DNA of 64,000 nucleotides from Acidobacteriota bacterium (GTDB lineage Bacteria; Acidobacteriota; Terriglobia; Acidiferrales; UBA7541). The notes below the pieces were generated by a model that worked only from the letters and a program-made list of their open reading frames with translations, did not search any database and was not told the DNA's origin. The translations under genes were made by a program, and so were the position numbers. Positions 35,413 through 43,533 of this stretch are shown piece after piece (position 1 is the first letter of the stretch; every line of letters begins with the position of its first letter). The stretch covers positions 1 to 64,000 of the forward strand of contig JABCZJ010000017.1 in the NCBI GenBank assembly GCA_013289715.1, given 5' to 3'.

Positions 35413-35731
35413 CGCGCATCGCAAGCCTTCGCGAAACGCGGTCGCACATCGACGAATCATAGAGCCGTGGGCACCGCTGCTGGTTAGCAGGGTGCTCTGG
35501 TGAATCGCCTCGCCGGGCGATTCATCCTTCGATCCCGCAGTGCGGGATTGAAGGGCTGCGCTGCGGCTTGCCCGGGCGTGTGGAGCGAAATCGCTCGATT
35601 CGTTGGCATTCCCGCCACTCATCAAAAATATCTATCCAATGCATCCACGTACTGGATGCCATAAAATTTCTATCGAATGCATCAGCATTGCGAGTTGTAC
35701 TGTATAGCCTCCCATGAGTTAGTTATGTACC
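35413..35731. other. Intergenic region with three hairpins and operator-like repeats before gltB
   Basis: After the isomerase gene come three hairpins in a row: 35471-35495 (GCACCGCTGCT with AGCAGGGTGC), 35502-35523 (GAATCGCC with GGCGATTC), and 35532-35548 (ATCCCGC-AGT-GCGGGAT). None has a long T-run, so they look more like REP-type palindromes than a canonical terminator. Further on lie the repeats described at 35632-35683. Confidence 0.5.
35632..35683 (+). repeat. Direct repeats and inverted repeat upstream of gltB
   Basis: CTATCCAATGCATC (35632-35645) and CTATCGAATGCATC (35670-35683) differ by one base and are 38 bases apart. Between them GCATCCA and TGGATGC (35641-35659) form a perfect 7-bp inverted repeat. 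They end about 50 bases before the gltB ATG and look like regulator-binding sites. Confidence 0.5.
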
Positions 35732-38700
35732 ATGCGGTCTTCGCGTTCCAAGCCAGAAGTGGACCACGATGCCTGCGGCGTCGGCTTCATCGCGCAGTTG
35801 GGGAGCAGCGGCTCGCGAGACGTCGTTGAGCGCGCCCTCACCGCGCTGGAGCGCCTTTCTCATCGCGGCGGAGTTGACGCCGACGGACTGAGCGGCGACG
35901 GCGCGGGCATCCTGACGCCGATCCCGAAAGCTTTCATCCGCAAACGCGCCCGCGAAATTAATATCGAATTGCCGGAATCGTTCGGCTTGGGCATGGCGTT
36001 CATTCCGCCCAGCCAGGAGTCCGCCGCCCGCGCGTCCGTTGAACTCTCCGCCGCGGAATTGGGTCTGCGCTGTCTCGGCTGGCGCGAAGTTCCTACCTAT
36101 CCGTCCCTACTCGGCCCCTGCGCGCTCGTCACGCTGCCTCTGATACGTCAATGTTTTTTCGTCACCGAAGATTCCGCCGCCGATTTGGAGCGCCAGCTTT
36201 TCTTGATGCGCAAACGCGTGGAATCCGGCGCCAGCTCCGGCATCTATTTCTGTTCGCTCTCGTCACAATCGCTCGTATATAAAGGATTGCTCACGCCTTT
36301 GCAGCTTGCCGCTTTCTATGCGGATCTGGCGTGCCCGGAATTCATCGCGCCATTCGCCATTTTTCACCAGCGCTATTCCACGAACACCAGCCCGTCGTGG
36401 CAGCTCGCGCAGCCTTTCCGCTTTGTAGCGCATAACGGCGAAATCAATACCATCAGCGCCAATCGCCGCTGGACGCGCGCTCGCGAAGGCGCGTTGCAGC
36501 AGGAATTCGCCGCCCACGATTGGTTTCGCGTTCTCGAAGAAGGCGTCAGCGACTCTGCCAGCTTCGATAATGCGCTGGAAGTTCGCCTGAGGCAGGGATC
36601 CAGCGTAGCCGCCGCGATGTTGCGCATGGTCCCCCCAGCCTGGGAAAGCGATCCGCAAACCGGCCCCAAGCTCCGCCGCTTTCTGCAAAAAGCTACGCGC
36701 GAGCAAGAACCGTGGGACGGTCCTGCCGCGCTGGTGTTCAGCGACGGCCGCATGGTCGGCGCCAAGCTCGATCGCAACGGTCTTCGTCCCATGCGTTACA
36801 CGCTCACCTCCGACGGTTTGCTCGTGGTCGGCTCGGAAGTGGGCATTGCGGATTTGCGCGGCAAAAAAATTGCGGAACGCAATCGCCTGGGCCCCGGCGA
36901 AATTTTTCTGGTGGATGCGATCGCGGGAGCGGTCTTCCGCGGCAACAACGAAGTATCCGAATTACTCGGCGCGGAACCGAGCCGCATCGGCTACCGCGAC
37001 CGTGATTCACAAACCCGTATCGGTCGCCTGCAAAGCGCCGCGGCTATTCCTTACGCTTCAGAAATCGAGCCGCAAAGACTGGCCGCGGCTATGGGTTGGA
37101 CCGAGGATCAATTCCGTCTTCTGTTTCAGCCGCTCGGCCGGGAAGGGAAGGAAGCCGTCTGGAGCATGGGCGACGACGCGCCGCCCGCGTTCCTTTCTTC
37201 CGTCAAGCGTCCGCTGTGGGATTACTGCAAACAGCGATTCGCGCAGGTAACCAACCCTCCGATCGATCCGCTGCGTGAAGTTCACGTCATGTCGCTCGAC
37301 GTCTATCTCGACCCCAACATTGTGGCCGGTTCGCCGGTGCTCGACGCGGGTCATGTGGCCGCATTGGAATCGCGGCTGGGAGCCCCGCTGCGGCGGATTG
37401 ATTTCACATTTGACGTAGCGGGCAAAGTGGAAGCAGCCCGCGTGGCGCTGCAACGCGTGCGCCAGGATATTTCCGCGGCTTTCAGCGTCGGCGTCAGCGA
37501 GAAACCTGCGGTGATCGTGCTGAGCGATCACCATGCGACCGAGCATCGTGCCGCGCTCCCGGCTTTGTTCGCGGTTTCCGCCGCGTGGAAGGAAATGGTT
37601 CGCGCAGGCGCTTGCGATGTGCCGCTCATCGTTGAATCCGGCCAGGTGATCGAAACGCATCACATCGCGTTGCTGATCGCCGTCGGCGCCAGCGCCGTGT
37701 TCCCCTATCTCGCGATGGAGCTTTCGGAGAATCTGAAACCGGGTGGCGCAATCAGCTATCGGGTGGCGGTCGAAGCAGGGCTGCGCAAAGTTCTCGCGCG
37801 CATGGGCATTTCCACCGTCGCGAGCTATCGCAATAGCCATCTGTTCGAAACCGTCGGCCTGGATGAAGAGATTTGCGAGGAATTTTTCGAAGACGCCTCC
37901 GCGAGTCTCGGCGGCAGAAGTCTCGACGACATTCTGGAAACCGGCATCCACTCCCATATTCTCGCCTTTGCGGCGGGCGACGCTCCGATGCAGGATTCGG
38001 GCCTCTATCGTTTCCGCCACGCCGGGGAACGGCATTCCAGTTCGCCTGAACTCGTCCGGCGCATGCACGCGTATCTGAAATCGCCGACACCGGAAAAATA
38101 TGCGGCGTATTCCGAACTGGCGGACAGCCGCGAACCAGTCTCCGTGCGCGATCAACTGGAGTTTGCGCCGGGTTCTCCGATCCCGCTCGAAGAAGTAGAA
38201 CCCGAAAGCGCGATTCTGGCTCGTTTCTGCGCCCAAGCCATGTCCTTGGGTGCGCTCAGCCCCGAAGCGCATCGTACACTGGCCATCGCCATGAACCGTC
38301 TAGGCGCGCGCAGCAACACGGGAGAAGGCGGCGAAGATCCCAGTGTTTATCGCTTCGAACCCGAAGCCGCAAATCGCGTGAAGCAAGTCGCTTCGGCGCG
38401 ATTCGGCGTGACCGCCGAATATCTGGCGCGTGCCGACGAACTCGAAATCAAAATGGCGCAAGGCTCGAAGCCAGGAGAAGGCGGCCAACTTCCCGCCATC
38501 AAAGTAAACTCCTACATCGCGCGTCTGCGCCACGCCGTTCCGGGGATGTCGTTGATTTCCCCGCCGCCGCATCACGACATTTACAGCATCGAAGATCTCG
38601 CTCAACTTATTTACGACCTGCGGTCCGTGAATCCGGTCGCCAGAATCGGCGTGAAGCTCGTTTCGGGCGCGGGCGTGGGAATCATCGCCGCGGGCGTCGC

Positions 38701-40174
38701 GAAAGCAGGCGCGGACGTGATCACCATCGCCGGTTTCGACGGCGGGACCGGCGCATCGCCGCTCACTTCGATCAAAAATACCGGCCTGCCCTGGGAGATT
38801 GGTTTGCGTGCCGCACATTCCGCGCTGGTGCGCTCCGGTTTCCGCGAAAGAGTGCGCCTGCGTGTGGACGGTGGATTTAAGTTTGGCCGCGATGTGGTCA
38901 TCGCCGCGCTGCTGGGCGCCGACGAATTTGGTTTTGGCACGGCCACGCTGCTTGCGATCGGTTGCGTGATGGCGCGGCAATGCCATCTGAACACTTGCCC
39001 CGTCGGCATCGCCACGCAAGACGAAAAACTGCGCGCGCGATTTACCGGCAATCCGGAAATGGTGATGGCCTACTTCCGCGGCGTGGCGGGAGAAGTTCGC
39101 GAACGCATGGCGGCACTGGGAATTCGCTCGCTCGCCGCAGTAGTCGGCTTGGTGGAAAGGTTGCAGCCGCGCAGCGAATCGGCGTCGCACCCGGTTGCCG
39201 GATTACTGCAGCCGGCGAACAATCCCGCGCAACAATCTGCGAAGGATTTGCCGCTCGAAATCCACTTGCCGGAAACTGCCAAGGATATCCGGCGCAAGCT
39301 ATTGCGAGGCGTGGACGGGCTGAAGGCTTTCCCGTTCGTGCACCATTCGCTTTCGATATCGAATTCCGACCGCAGCGTCGGCGCGCATCTCAGCGGGCAC
39401 ATCCTGCGCCGCACGAATTTCGACGGCTTGGCCGCGGGGAAGAGCATTCGCTGCGAATTTCGCGGGTCTGCCGGACAAAGTTTCGGCGCATTTCTGGTTC
39501 CCGGTATTCGTTTCCGGCTGGTGGGCGACGCCAACGACTACGTCGGCAAGGGTTTGAGTGGCGGCACCATCGCTATTACCGCGGGCGCTGCCGCTTCGAA
39601 GCGCGGTGACGTACTCGCAGGCAACACCGTGCTCTACGGCGCAACCAGCGGAAAACTTTTCATCGCCGGGCGCGTCGGCGAACGCTTCGCCGTGCGCAAT
39701 AGCGGCGCGCTCGCCATCATCGAAGGCGCCGGCCAGCACGGTTGCGAATACATGACCGCGGGCATCGCCGTAATTTTGGGCCCCGCCGGCATGAATCTCG
39801 GCTCCGGCATGACCGGCGGGCTGACCTACATTCTTCGTGACGCGCTCACCGGCGACAATTGCAATCACGAATTCGTGCGTTGCGCCGAAATCGGCGACGG
39901 CGTCGGCGAACAGGAAGAAGGCTGGCTGCGCACGCTCCTCCAGGAACATTTTCGGCTCACCGGCAGCCAGCGCGCGCGCCGCTTGCTGCAATCCACTCAC
40001 CTGTTGCCGTTGGTTCGCCTCGAGCCCGTGCACCTGCCGTGTTCGATTGCCGATACGTGGGCGCCCTTCCTCACGCGCCCGAACACCCGCGATGAAATAG
40101 ACGTTCCCGCACTGGTCCGCACGCTGCCGCTGGAGAATGAAAACATGCGCCAGACCAGCGAATCACCCTGCTGA
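35732..40174 (+). CDS. gltB: Glutamate synthase, large subunit
   Basis: A 1480-residue protein with the full GltB layout. Cys15 in DHDACGVGF becomes the N-terminal nucleophile of the glutaminase domain after removal of 14 residues; FAIFHQRYSTNTSPSW and RFVAHNGEIN belong to it. The central domain is followed by the FMN domain (SQA..-type region AQAMSLGALSPEAHRTLAIA, SNTGEGGEDP, GGTGASPL). The 3Fe-4S Cys are in CVMARQCHLNTCPVGIATQ, and the C-terminal GXGXG domain carries GLSGGTIAI and GAGQHGCEYMTAG. It makes glutamate from glutamine and 2-oxoglutarate. The small subunit GltD is not in the window. Urease genes follow on the same strand, tying ammonia release to assimilation. Confidence 0.96.
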   Translation: MRSSRSKPEVDHDACGVGFIAQLGSSGSRDVVERALTALERLSHRGGVDADGLSGDGAGILTPIPKAFIRKRAREINIELPESFGLGMAFIPPSQESAARASVELSAAELGLRCLGWREVPTYPSLLGPCALVTLPLIRQCFFVTEDSAADLERQLFLMRKRVESGASSGIYFCSLSSQSLVYKGLLTPLQLAAFYADLACPEFIAPFAIFHQRYSTNTSPSWQLAQPFRFVAHNGEINTISANRRWTRAREGALQQEFAAHDWFRVLEEGVSDSASFDNALEVRLRQGSSVAAAMLRMVPPAWESDPQTGPKLRRFLQKATREQEPWDGPAALVFSDGRMVGAKLDRNGLRPMRYTLTSDGLLVVGSEVGIADLRGKKIAERNRLGPGEIFLVDAIAGAVFRGNNEVSELLGAEPSRIGYRDRDSQTRIGRLQSAAAIPYASEIEPQRLAAAMGWTEDQFRLLFQPLGREGKEAVWSMGDDAPPAFLSSVKRPLWDYCKQRFAQVTNPPIDPLREVHVMSLDVYLDPNIVAGSPVLDAGHVAALESRLGAPLRRIDFTFDVAGKVEAARVALQRVRQDISAAFSVGVSEKPAVIVLSDHHATEHRAALPALFAVSAAWKEMVRAGACDVPLIVESGQVIETHHIALLIAVGASAVFPYLAMELSENLKPGGAISYRVAVEAGLRKVLARMGISTVASYRNSHLFETVGLDEEICEEFFEDASASLGGRSLDDILETGIHSHILAFAAGDAPMQDSGLYRFRHAGERHSSSPELVRRMHAYLKSPTPEKYAAYSELADSREPVSVRDQLEFAPGSPIPLEEVEPESAILARFCAQAMSLGALSPEAHRTLAIAMNRLGARSNTGEGGEDPSVYRFEPEAANRVKQVASARFGVTAEYLARADELEIKMAQGSKPGEGGQLPAIKVNSYIARLRHAVPGMSLISPPPHHDIYSIEDLAQLIYDLRSVNPVARIGVKLVSGAGVGIIAAGVAKAGADVITIAGFDGGTGASPLTSIKNTGLPWEIGLRAAHSALVRSGFRERVRLRVDGGFKFGRDVVIAALLGADEFGFGTATLLAIGCVMARQCHLNTCPVGIATQDEKLRARFTGNPEMVMAYFRGVAGEVRERMAALGIRSLAAVVGLVERLQPRSESASHPVAGLLQPANNPAQQSAKDLPLEIHLPETAKDIRRKLLRGVDGLKAFPFVHHSLSISNSDRSVGAHLSGHILRRTNFDGLAAGKSIRCEFRGSAGQSFGAFLVPGIRFRLVGDANDYVGKGLSGGTIAITAGAAASKRGDVLAGNTVLYGATSGKLFIAGRVGERFAVRNSGALAIIEGAGQHGCEYMTAGIAVILGPAGMNLGSGMTGGLTYILRDALTGDNCNHEFVRCAEIGDGVGEQEEGWLRTLLQEHFRLTGSQRARRLLQSTHLLPLVRLEPVHLPCSIADTWAPFLTRPNTRDEIDVPALVRTLPLENENMRQTSESPC

Positions 40175-40199
40175 ATCATTTCGCGAGCGTAAAAATCGC

Positions 40200-40227
40200 T
40201 TGACGCTCCCCGCGTCTGTCGCATACT
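40200..40227 (+). promoter_or_regulatory. Likely promoter of the urease operon
   Basis: TTGACG (40200-40205), 16-base spacer, CATACT (40222-40227), 65 bases before the ureG start. It matches sigma-70 consensus well, so the urease genes may be transcribed apart from gltB. Confidence 0.55.
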
Positions 40228-40292
40228 TCAGCGAAATACTTCGCAGTCGAAAGTCACGGCGAGCAACGCACGGCAAAGAGGAGGCAAGCAAG

Positions 40293-41027
40293 ATGCTCCC
40301 CAGTGATTCCGCAAGGGCGTACCGGGTAGGCGTTGCCGGACCGGTGGGTTCGGGCAAGACGGCGCTCGTTGACCAGCTCACGCGCCGGCTTTGGCCACGC
40401 ACGAATCTCGCCGTCGTCACCAACGATATCTACACGAAGGAAGACGCCGAATTTTTGGTGCGCCAGGGCGTGCTACCCGCCGAACGCATTCGCGGCGTCG
40501 AAACCGGTGCGTGTCCACACGCCGCGATTCGCGAAGACGCGTCCATGAATTTGCAGGCGATTGCAGAACTGGAAGACGCACTGCCGGGCCTCGAAATGAT
40601 TTTCGTCGAAAGCGGCGGAGACAATCTCGCCGCCGCCTTCAGTCCGGAACTCGTAGACATCTGGATTTATGTGATTGATGTCGCCGAAGGTGACAAGATT
40701 CCGCGCAAGGGCGGACCCGGCATCATGCGTTCCGATCTGCTGCTGATCAACAAGATCGATTTAGCTCCGTACGTCGGCGCCTCGCTCGAAGTGATGGATC
40801 GCGATTCGCGCCGCATGCGTGGCGAGCGGCCTTTCATTTTTACGAATTTGCGCGATGGCGTTGGACTGGATCGTGTGGTGTTCTGGCTGGAAGAAAAGCT
40901 CCGTCACCCGGCCGACGCGCGCCGCTTGCTGATTGATGCGCACGCTCCCTACGCGGCGCATCGTCGTGAACACAGCCACCGTCACGATCCTGAGCATCGT
41001 CACGCCCACGGCGCGGAACATGATTAA
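40293..41027 (+). CDS. ureG: Urease accessory GTPase UreG with His-rich tail
   Basis: A 244-residue SIMIBI-class GTPase that drives nickel insertion into urease. The P-loop GPVGSGKT is at residues 16-23, followed by TNDIYTKEDAEFLVR; the metal-binding CPH is in ETGACPHAAIREDAS, and VESGGDNLAAAFSPEL and INKIDLAPYVG (G4) are typical. The C-terminal ~20 residues are very His-rich (HRREHSHRHDPEHRH and more), unlike the usual UreG end. The operon has no ureE, so this tail may store or deliver nickel. Start chosen at 40293 with GAGGAGG upstream. First gene of the operon. Confidence 0.96.
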   Translation: MLPSDSARAYRVGVAGPVGSGKTALVDQLTRRLWPRTNLAVVTNDIYTKEDAEFLVRQGVLPAERIRGVETGACPHAAIREDASMNLQAIAELEDALPGLEMIFVESGGDNLAAAFSPELVDIWIYVIDVAEGDKIPRKGGPGIMRSDLLLINKIDLAPYVGASLEVMDRDSRRMRGERPFIFTNLRDGVGLDRVVFWLEEKLRHPADARRLLIDAHAPYAAHRREHSHRHDPEHRHAHGAEHD

Positions 41028-41078
41028 GGCTGCAACGATGCACGCGGATGTTCGCCCTCGGGGCAAGGATTCGTGAAC

Positions 41079-41813
41079 ATGGACCGCAACCCAGCCAACG
41101 AGGCGCTTCTTCAGGCTCGCGTGGTTGCGGATCTGCGCCTTCTCCACCTGGCCGATAGCGCTCTCCCCATCGGCGCGCTCGCGCATTCCTTCGGCCTGGA
41201 ATCGCTCACCTCGAGCGAGGTCCTCACTGCGCGCGATCTGCCAGATTTTCTGCAGTCGTATCTGGAAGAAGCTGGAACAATGGAAGCGGTTTTCTGCAAG
41301 GAAGCGTTTCGTCTCGCAGGTGCTGCCGCATCGGAAAATGCGTTCGCGGCTTCGTGGGTCGCGCTCAACAACCTATTAAGCGCACGCAAGCCAGCTCGCG
41401 AAAGCCGTGCAGGCAGCGCGTCGCTCGGCGGAAATTTTCTGCAAGTCGTGCTGAACCTCGCGGATCTTTCGCTCGCGCGCACGGCCGTGGATGCCTCGAA
41501 GCGCTCGGCCAGCCCGGTGCATCACAGCACGGCATTCGGCCTCGCAGGCAGCCTGCTCGGCTTCGCAGAAGATCGCGTGGCATTGGTCTATCTTCATCAA
41601 TCCGTTGCCAGCCTGGTGTCGTCCTGCCAGAGATTGTTGCCGCTGGGTCAGTCTGAAGCGGCGAGGATTTTGTGGAATCTCAAGCCGGCGATCATTGACG
41701 CGGCAAACCGCGGTGCCGCTTGCACGCTGGACGATGCATACTGTTTCATGCCGCTACTCGATTGGAGTGCGATGGAGCATCCCGCGCTCAACACACGACT
41801 TTTTATCAGTTAA
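41079..41813 (+). CDS. ureF: Urease accessory protein UreF
   Basis: A 244-residue all-helical protein. LLHLADSALPIGALAHSFGL near the N-terminus is the UreF signature (DSALPIGAFAHS type), followed by ESLTSSEVLTARDL. The C-terminus, with RLLPLGQSEAARILWNLKPA, matches the family. UreF joins UreD and UreG in the complex that activates apo-urease. It starts about 50 bases after ureG; a GTG two codons upstream (41073) is an alternative start. AAGGATTCG upstream is a weak ribosome site. Confidence 0.94.
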   Translation: MDRNPANEALLQARVVADLRLLHLADSALPIGALAHSFGLESLTSSEVLTARDLPDFLQSYLEEAGTMEAVFCKEAFRLAGAAASENAFAASWVALNNLLSARKPARESRAGSASLGGNFLQVVLNLADLSLARTAVDASKRSASPVHHSTAFGLAGSLLGFAEDRVALVYLHQSVASLVSSCQRLLPLGQSEAARILWNLKPAIIDAANRGAACTLDDAYCFMPLLDWSAMEHPALNTRLFIS

Positions 41814-41845
41814 GCGGTCATTCGTGGAAGGTGCTCGCAAACACC

Positions 41846-42751
41846 ATGGCGTCCGTCGCACAAAACCCGCGAGAAATCGCCTCGGAAGTTTGCGTTTCAC
41901 CTCGACTGCAAGCATCCCTCACGCTGGATTTTGCGCGCGATGAGTTTGCGCGACACACCGTGCTGGTGGCCAGCCGCCAGGAGCCTCCGCTCAAAGTCGT
42001 CCGCGCATTCGCCGTGCAGGACGGCGCGGCCCTGGCGCATCTGCACAATGTTTCCGGCGGATTGCTCGGAGGTGACCGGCTCGCGCTGCATGTAAATGTT
42101 GGCGCGGGCGCCAGCGTGCAGCTGACCACGACCGGCGCCACGCGCATTTACCGGCCACGCCGCGAAGCATTGCCGACGTCGCAATCGAACGAATTCACGG
42201 TGCAGCAAGGCGCGCTGCTGGAATATGTTCCCGACGCCATCATCCCCTTCGCAGGCGCGCGTTTTTCTCAAGCAACCACGATTCACCTGGCGCAGGACGC
42301 CGGCTTGTTCTGGTGGGAAATTCTAGCGCCTGGACGCGAAGCGCGCAGCGAGACGTTCGCCTACGATTGGGTGGAAATGAAAACGGATGTCATCGCGCTC
42401 GACCAGCCGATCGCCAGCGAACGCGTGCGCATCGAGCCTCGCAAGCGCTCGGCCTACTCTTTTGGCCGCCTGGGACCGTATCGCACGTGGGCGACCTTCT
42501 GCATCGCACGAGTGGGACCGAGCGCCGCGGGATGGCTCGCGCTCGAGCACGAGCTACGCGAAAAAGTGCTGCCGCGAACCAAGCATGGCGAAATATTGTG
42601 GGGAATCAGCGCGCTTCCCGCGCACGGCCTGATGGTGCGCTGCGTTGCGCTTCACGGACGCCACGTGCTTCCCGGACTGCAAGCGTTGTGGCAAACGGCA
42701 AAGCGGCGCTTATATGGCCGCGACGCCGTGCCGCCCAGAAAAGTGAATTGA
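41846..42751 (+). CDS. ureD: Urease accessory protein UreD (UreH)
   Basis: A 301-residue UreD-type beta-helical protein. Family-typical pieces are LHNVSGGLLGGDRLALHVNV, QLTTTGATRIYRP, LEYVPDAIIPFAGARFSQAT and LFWWEILAPGREARSE. It forms the scaffold that binds apo-urease and, with UreF and UreG, carries nickel and CO2 to the active site. The frame is open upstream into ureF, but the ATG at 41846, 33 bases after the ureF stop, gives the normal length. GGAAGGTG lies before it. Confidence 0.94.
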   Translation: MASVAQNPREIASEVCVSPRLQASLTLDFARDEFARHTVLVASRQEPPLKVVRAFAVQDGAALAHLHNVSGGLLGGDRLALHVNVGAGASVQLTTTGATRIYRPRREALPTSQSNEFTVQQGALLEYVPDAIIPFAGARFSQATTIHLAQDAGLFWWEILAPGREARSETFAYDWVEMKTDVIALDQPIASERVRIEPRKRSAYSFGRLGPYRTWATFCIARVGPSAAGWLALEHELREKVLPRTKHGEILWGISALPAHGLMVRCVALHGRHVLPGLQALWQTAKRRLYGRDAVPPRKVN

Positions 42752-42811
42752 GGAGTCATCGCGCATGAAGTGCCACACAAATCGCCGTGCAATTCGATCG
42801 GGAGCAACGCA

Positions 42812-43114
42812 GTGCATCTGACCCCGCGTGAACAGGAAAAATTGCTGATCGTAGTCGCCGCGGACGTGGCTCGCCGCAGGCAAGCCCGCGGCCTCAGGCT
42901 GAATTACGTGGAAGCCATGGCGATTGTTTCGGCCGAAGTAATGGAAGCTGCGCGCGACGGCAAAAGCGTCGCCGACATTATGAGCTTCGGCGCCGCGATT
43001 CTGAAGCGAGACGACGTAATGGAAGGCGTGGCGGAGATGATTCACGAAGTGCAGGTAGAGGCTACGTTTCCCGACGGCACCAAACTCGTCACGATTCACG
43101 ATCCAATCCACTGA
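42812..43114 (+). CDS. ureA: Urease gamma subunit
   Basis: A 100-residue UreA. HLTPREQEKLLIVVAADVAR at the start, LNYVEAMAIVSAEVMEAARD and the tail VEATFPDGTKLVTIHDPI fit the family along its length. It starts with GTG at 42812 (Val then His-Leu-Thr-Pro), which gives the standard 100 residues; the in-frame extension upstream is not family-like. GGGAG precedes it. It is the smallest structural subunit of the urease that hydrolyses urea to ammonia and carbamate. Confidence 0.96.
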   Translation: MHLTPREQEKLLIVVAADVARRRQARGLRLNYVEAMAIVSAEVMEAARDGKSVADIMSFGAAILKRDDVMEGVAEMIHEVQVEATFPDGTKLVTIHDPIH

Positions 43115-43140
43115 CTGCCGGTGCGGCCGGGAGAACGCAC

Positions 43141-43533
43141 ATGAAACCGGGCGAATATTTCCTGAATGAAGCCGCCGGACCTATCGAAGCAAACGTCGGG
43201 CGTGGCACAACACGCGTGCTCGTGCGCAACACCGGCGATCGCCCGGTCCAAGTGGGCAGCCACTATCATTTTTTCGAAACCAATCGCGGGCTCGAGTTCG
43301 ATCGCGACGCGGCGTATGGCATGCGCCTGAACATTCCGGCAGGCACCGCGGTGCGCTTCGAGCCGGGCGAGGAAAAGGAAATCGAGCTGACGCCGTTCGG
43401 CGGCAGCCGCGTGATGCAAGGCGGCAACGGTCTCGTCGAAGGTCCGCTCGACGCCGAGGGCGCGCACGAAGCCGCACTCACGCGTGCGCAAAAAGCGGGA
43501 TTCCACGCCCACCAGCCAGGGAAGAGCCGATGA
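43141..43533 (+). CDS. ureB: Urease beta subunit
   Basis: A 130-residue UreB. The core GDRPVQVGSHYHFFETNRGL with LEFDRDAAYGMRLNIPAGTA and RFEPGEEKEIELTPFGGSR is diagnostic. The last ~35 residues (after VMQGGNGLVEGPLD) are longer than in enterobacterial UreB but common elsewhere. Its stop overlaps the ureC start (ATGA at 43530-43533), so the two are translationally coupled. Confidence 0.96.
   Translation: MKPGEYFLNEAAGPIEANVGRGTTRVLVRNTGDRPVQVGSHYHFFETNRGLEFDRDAAYGMRLNIPAGTAVRFEPGEEKEIELTPFGGSRVMQGGNGLVEGPLDAEGAHEAALTRAQKAGFHAHQPGKSR

Noticed and set aside
37058..38272. 404-codon minus-strand frame within gltB
   Set aside because: Antisense to conserved GltB sequence; His/Arg-rich composition typical of shadow frames.
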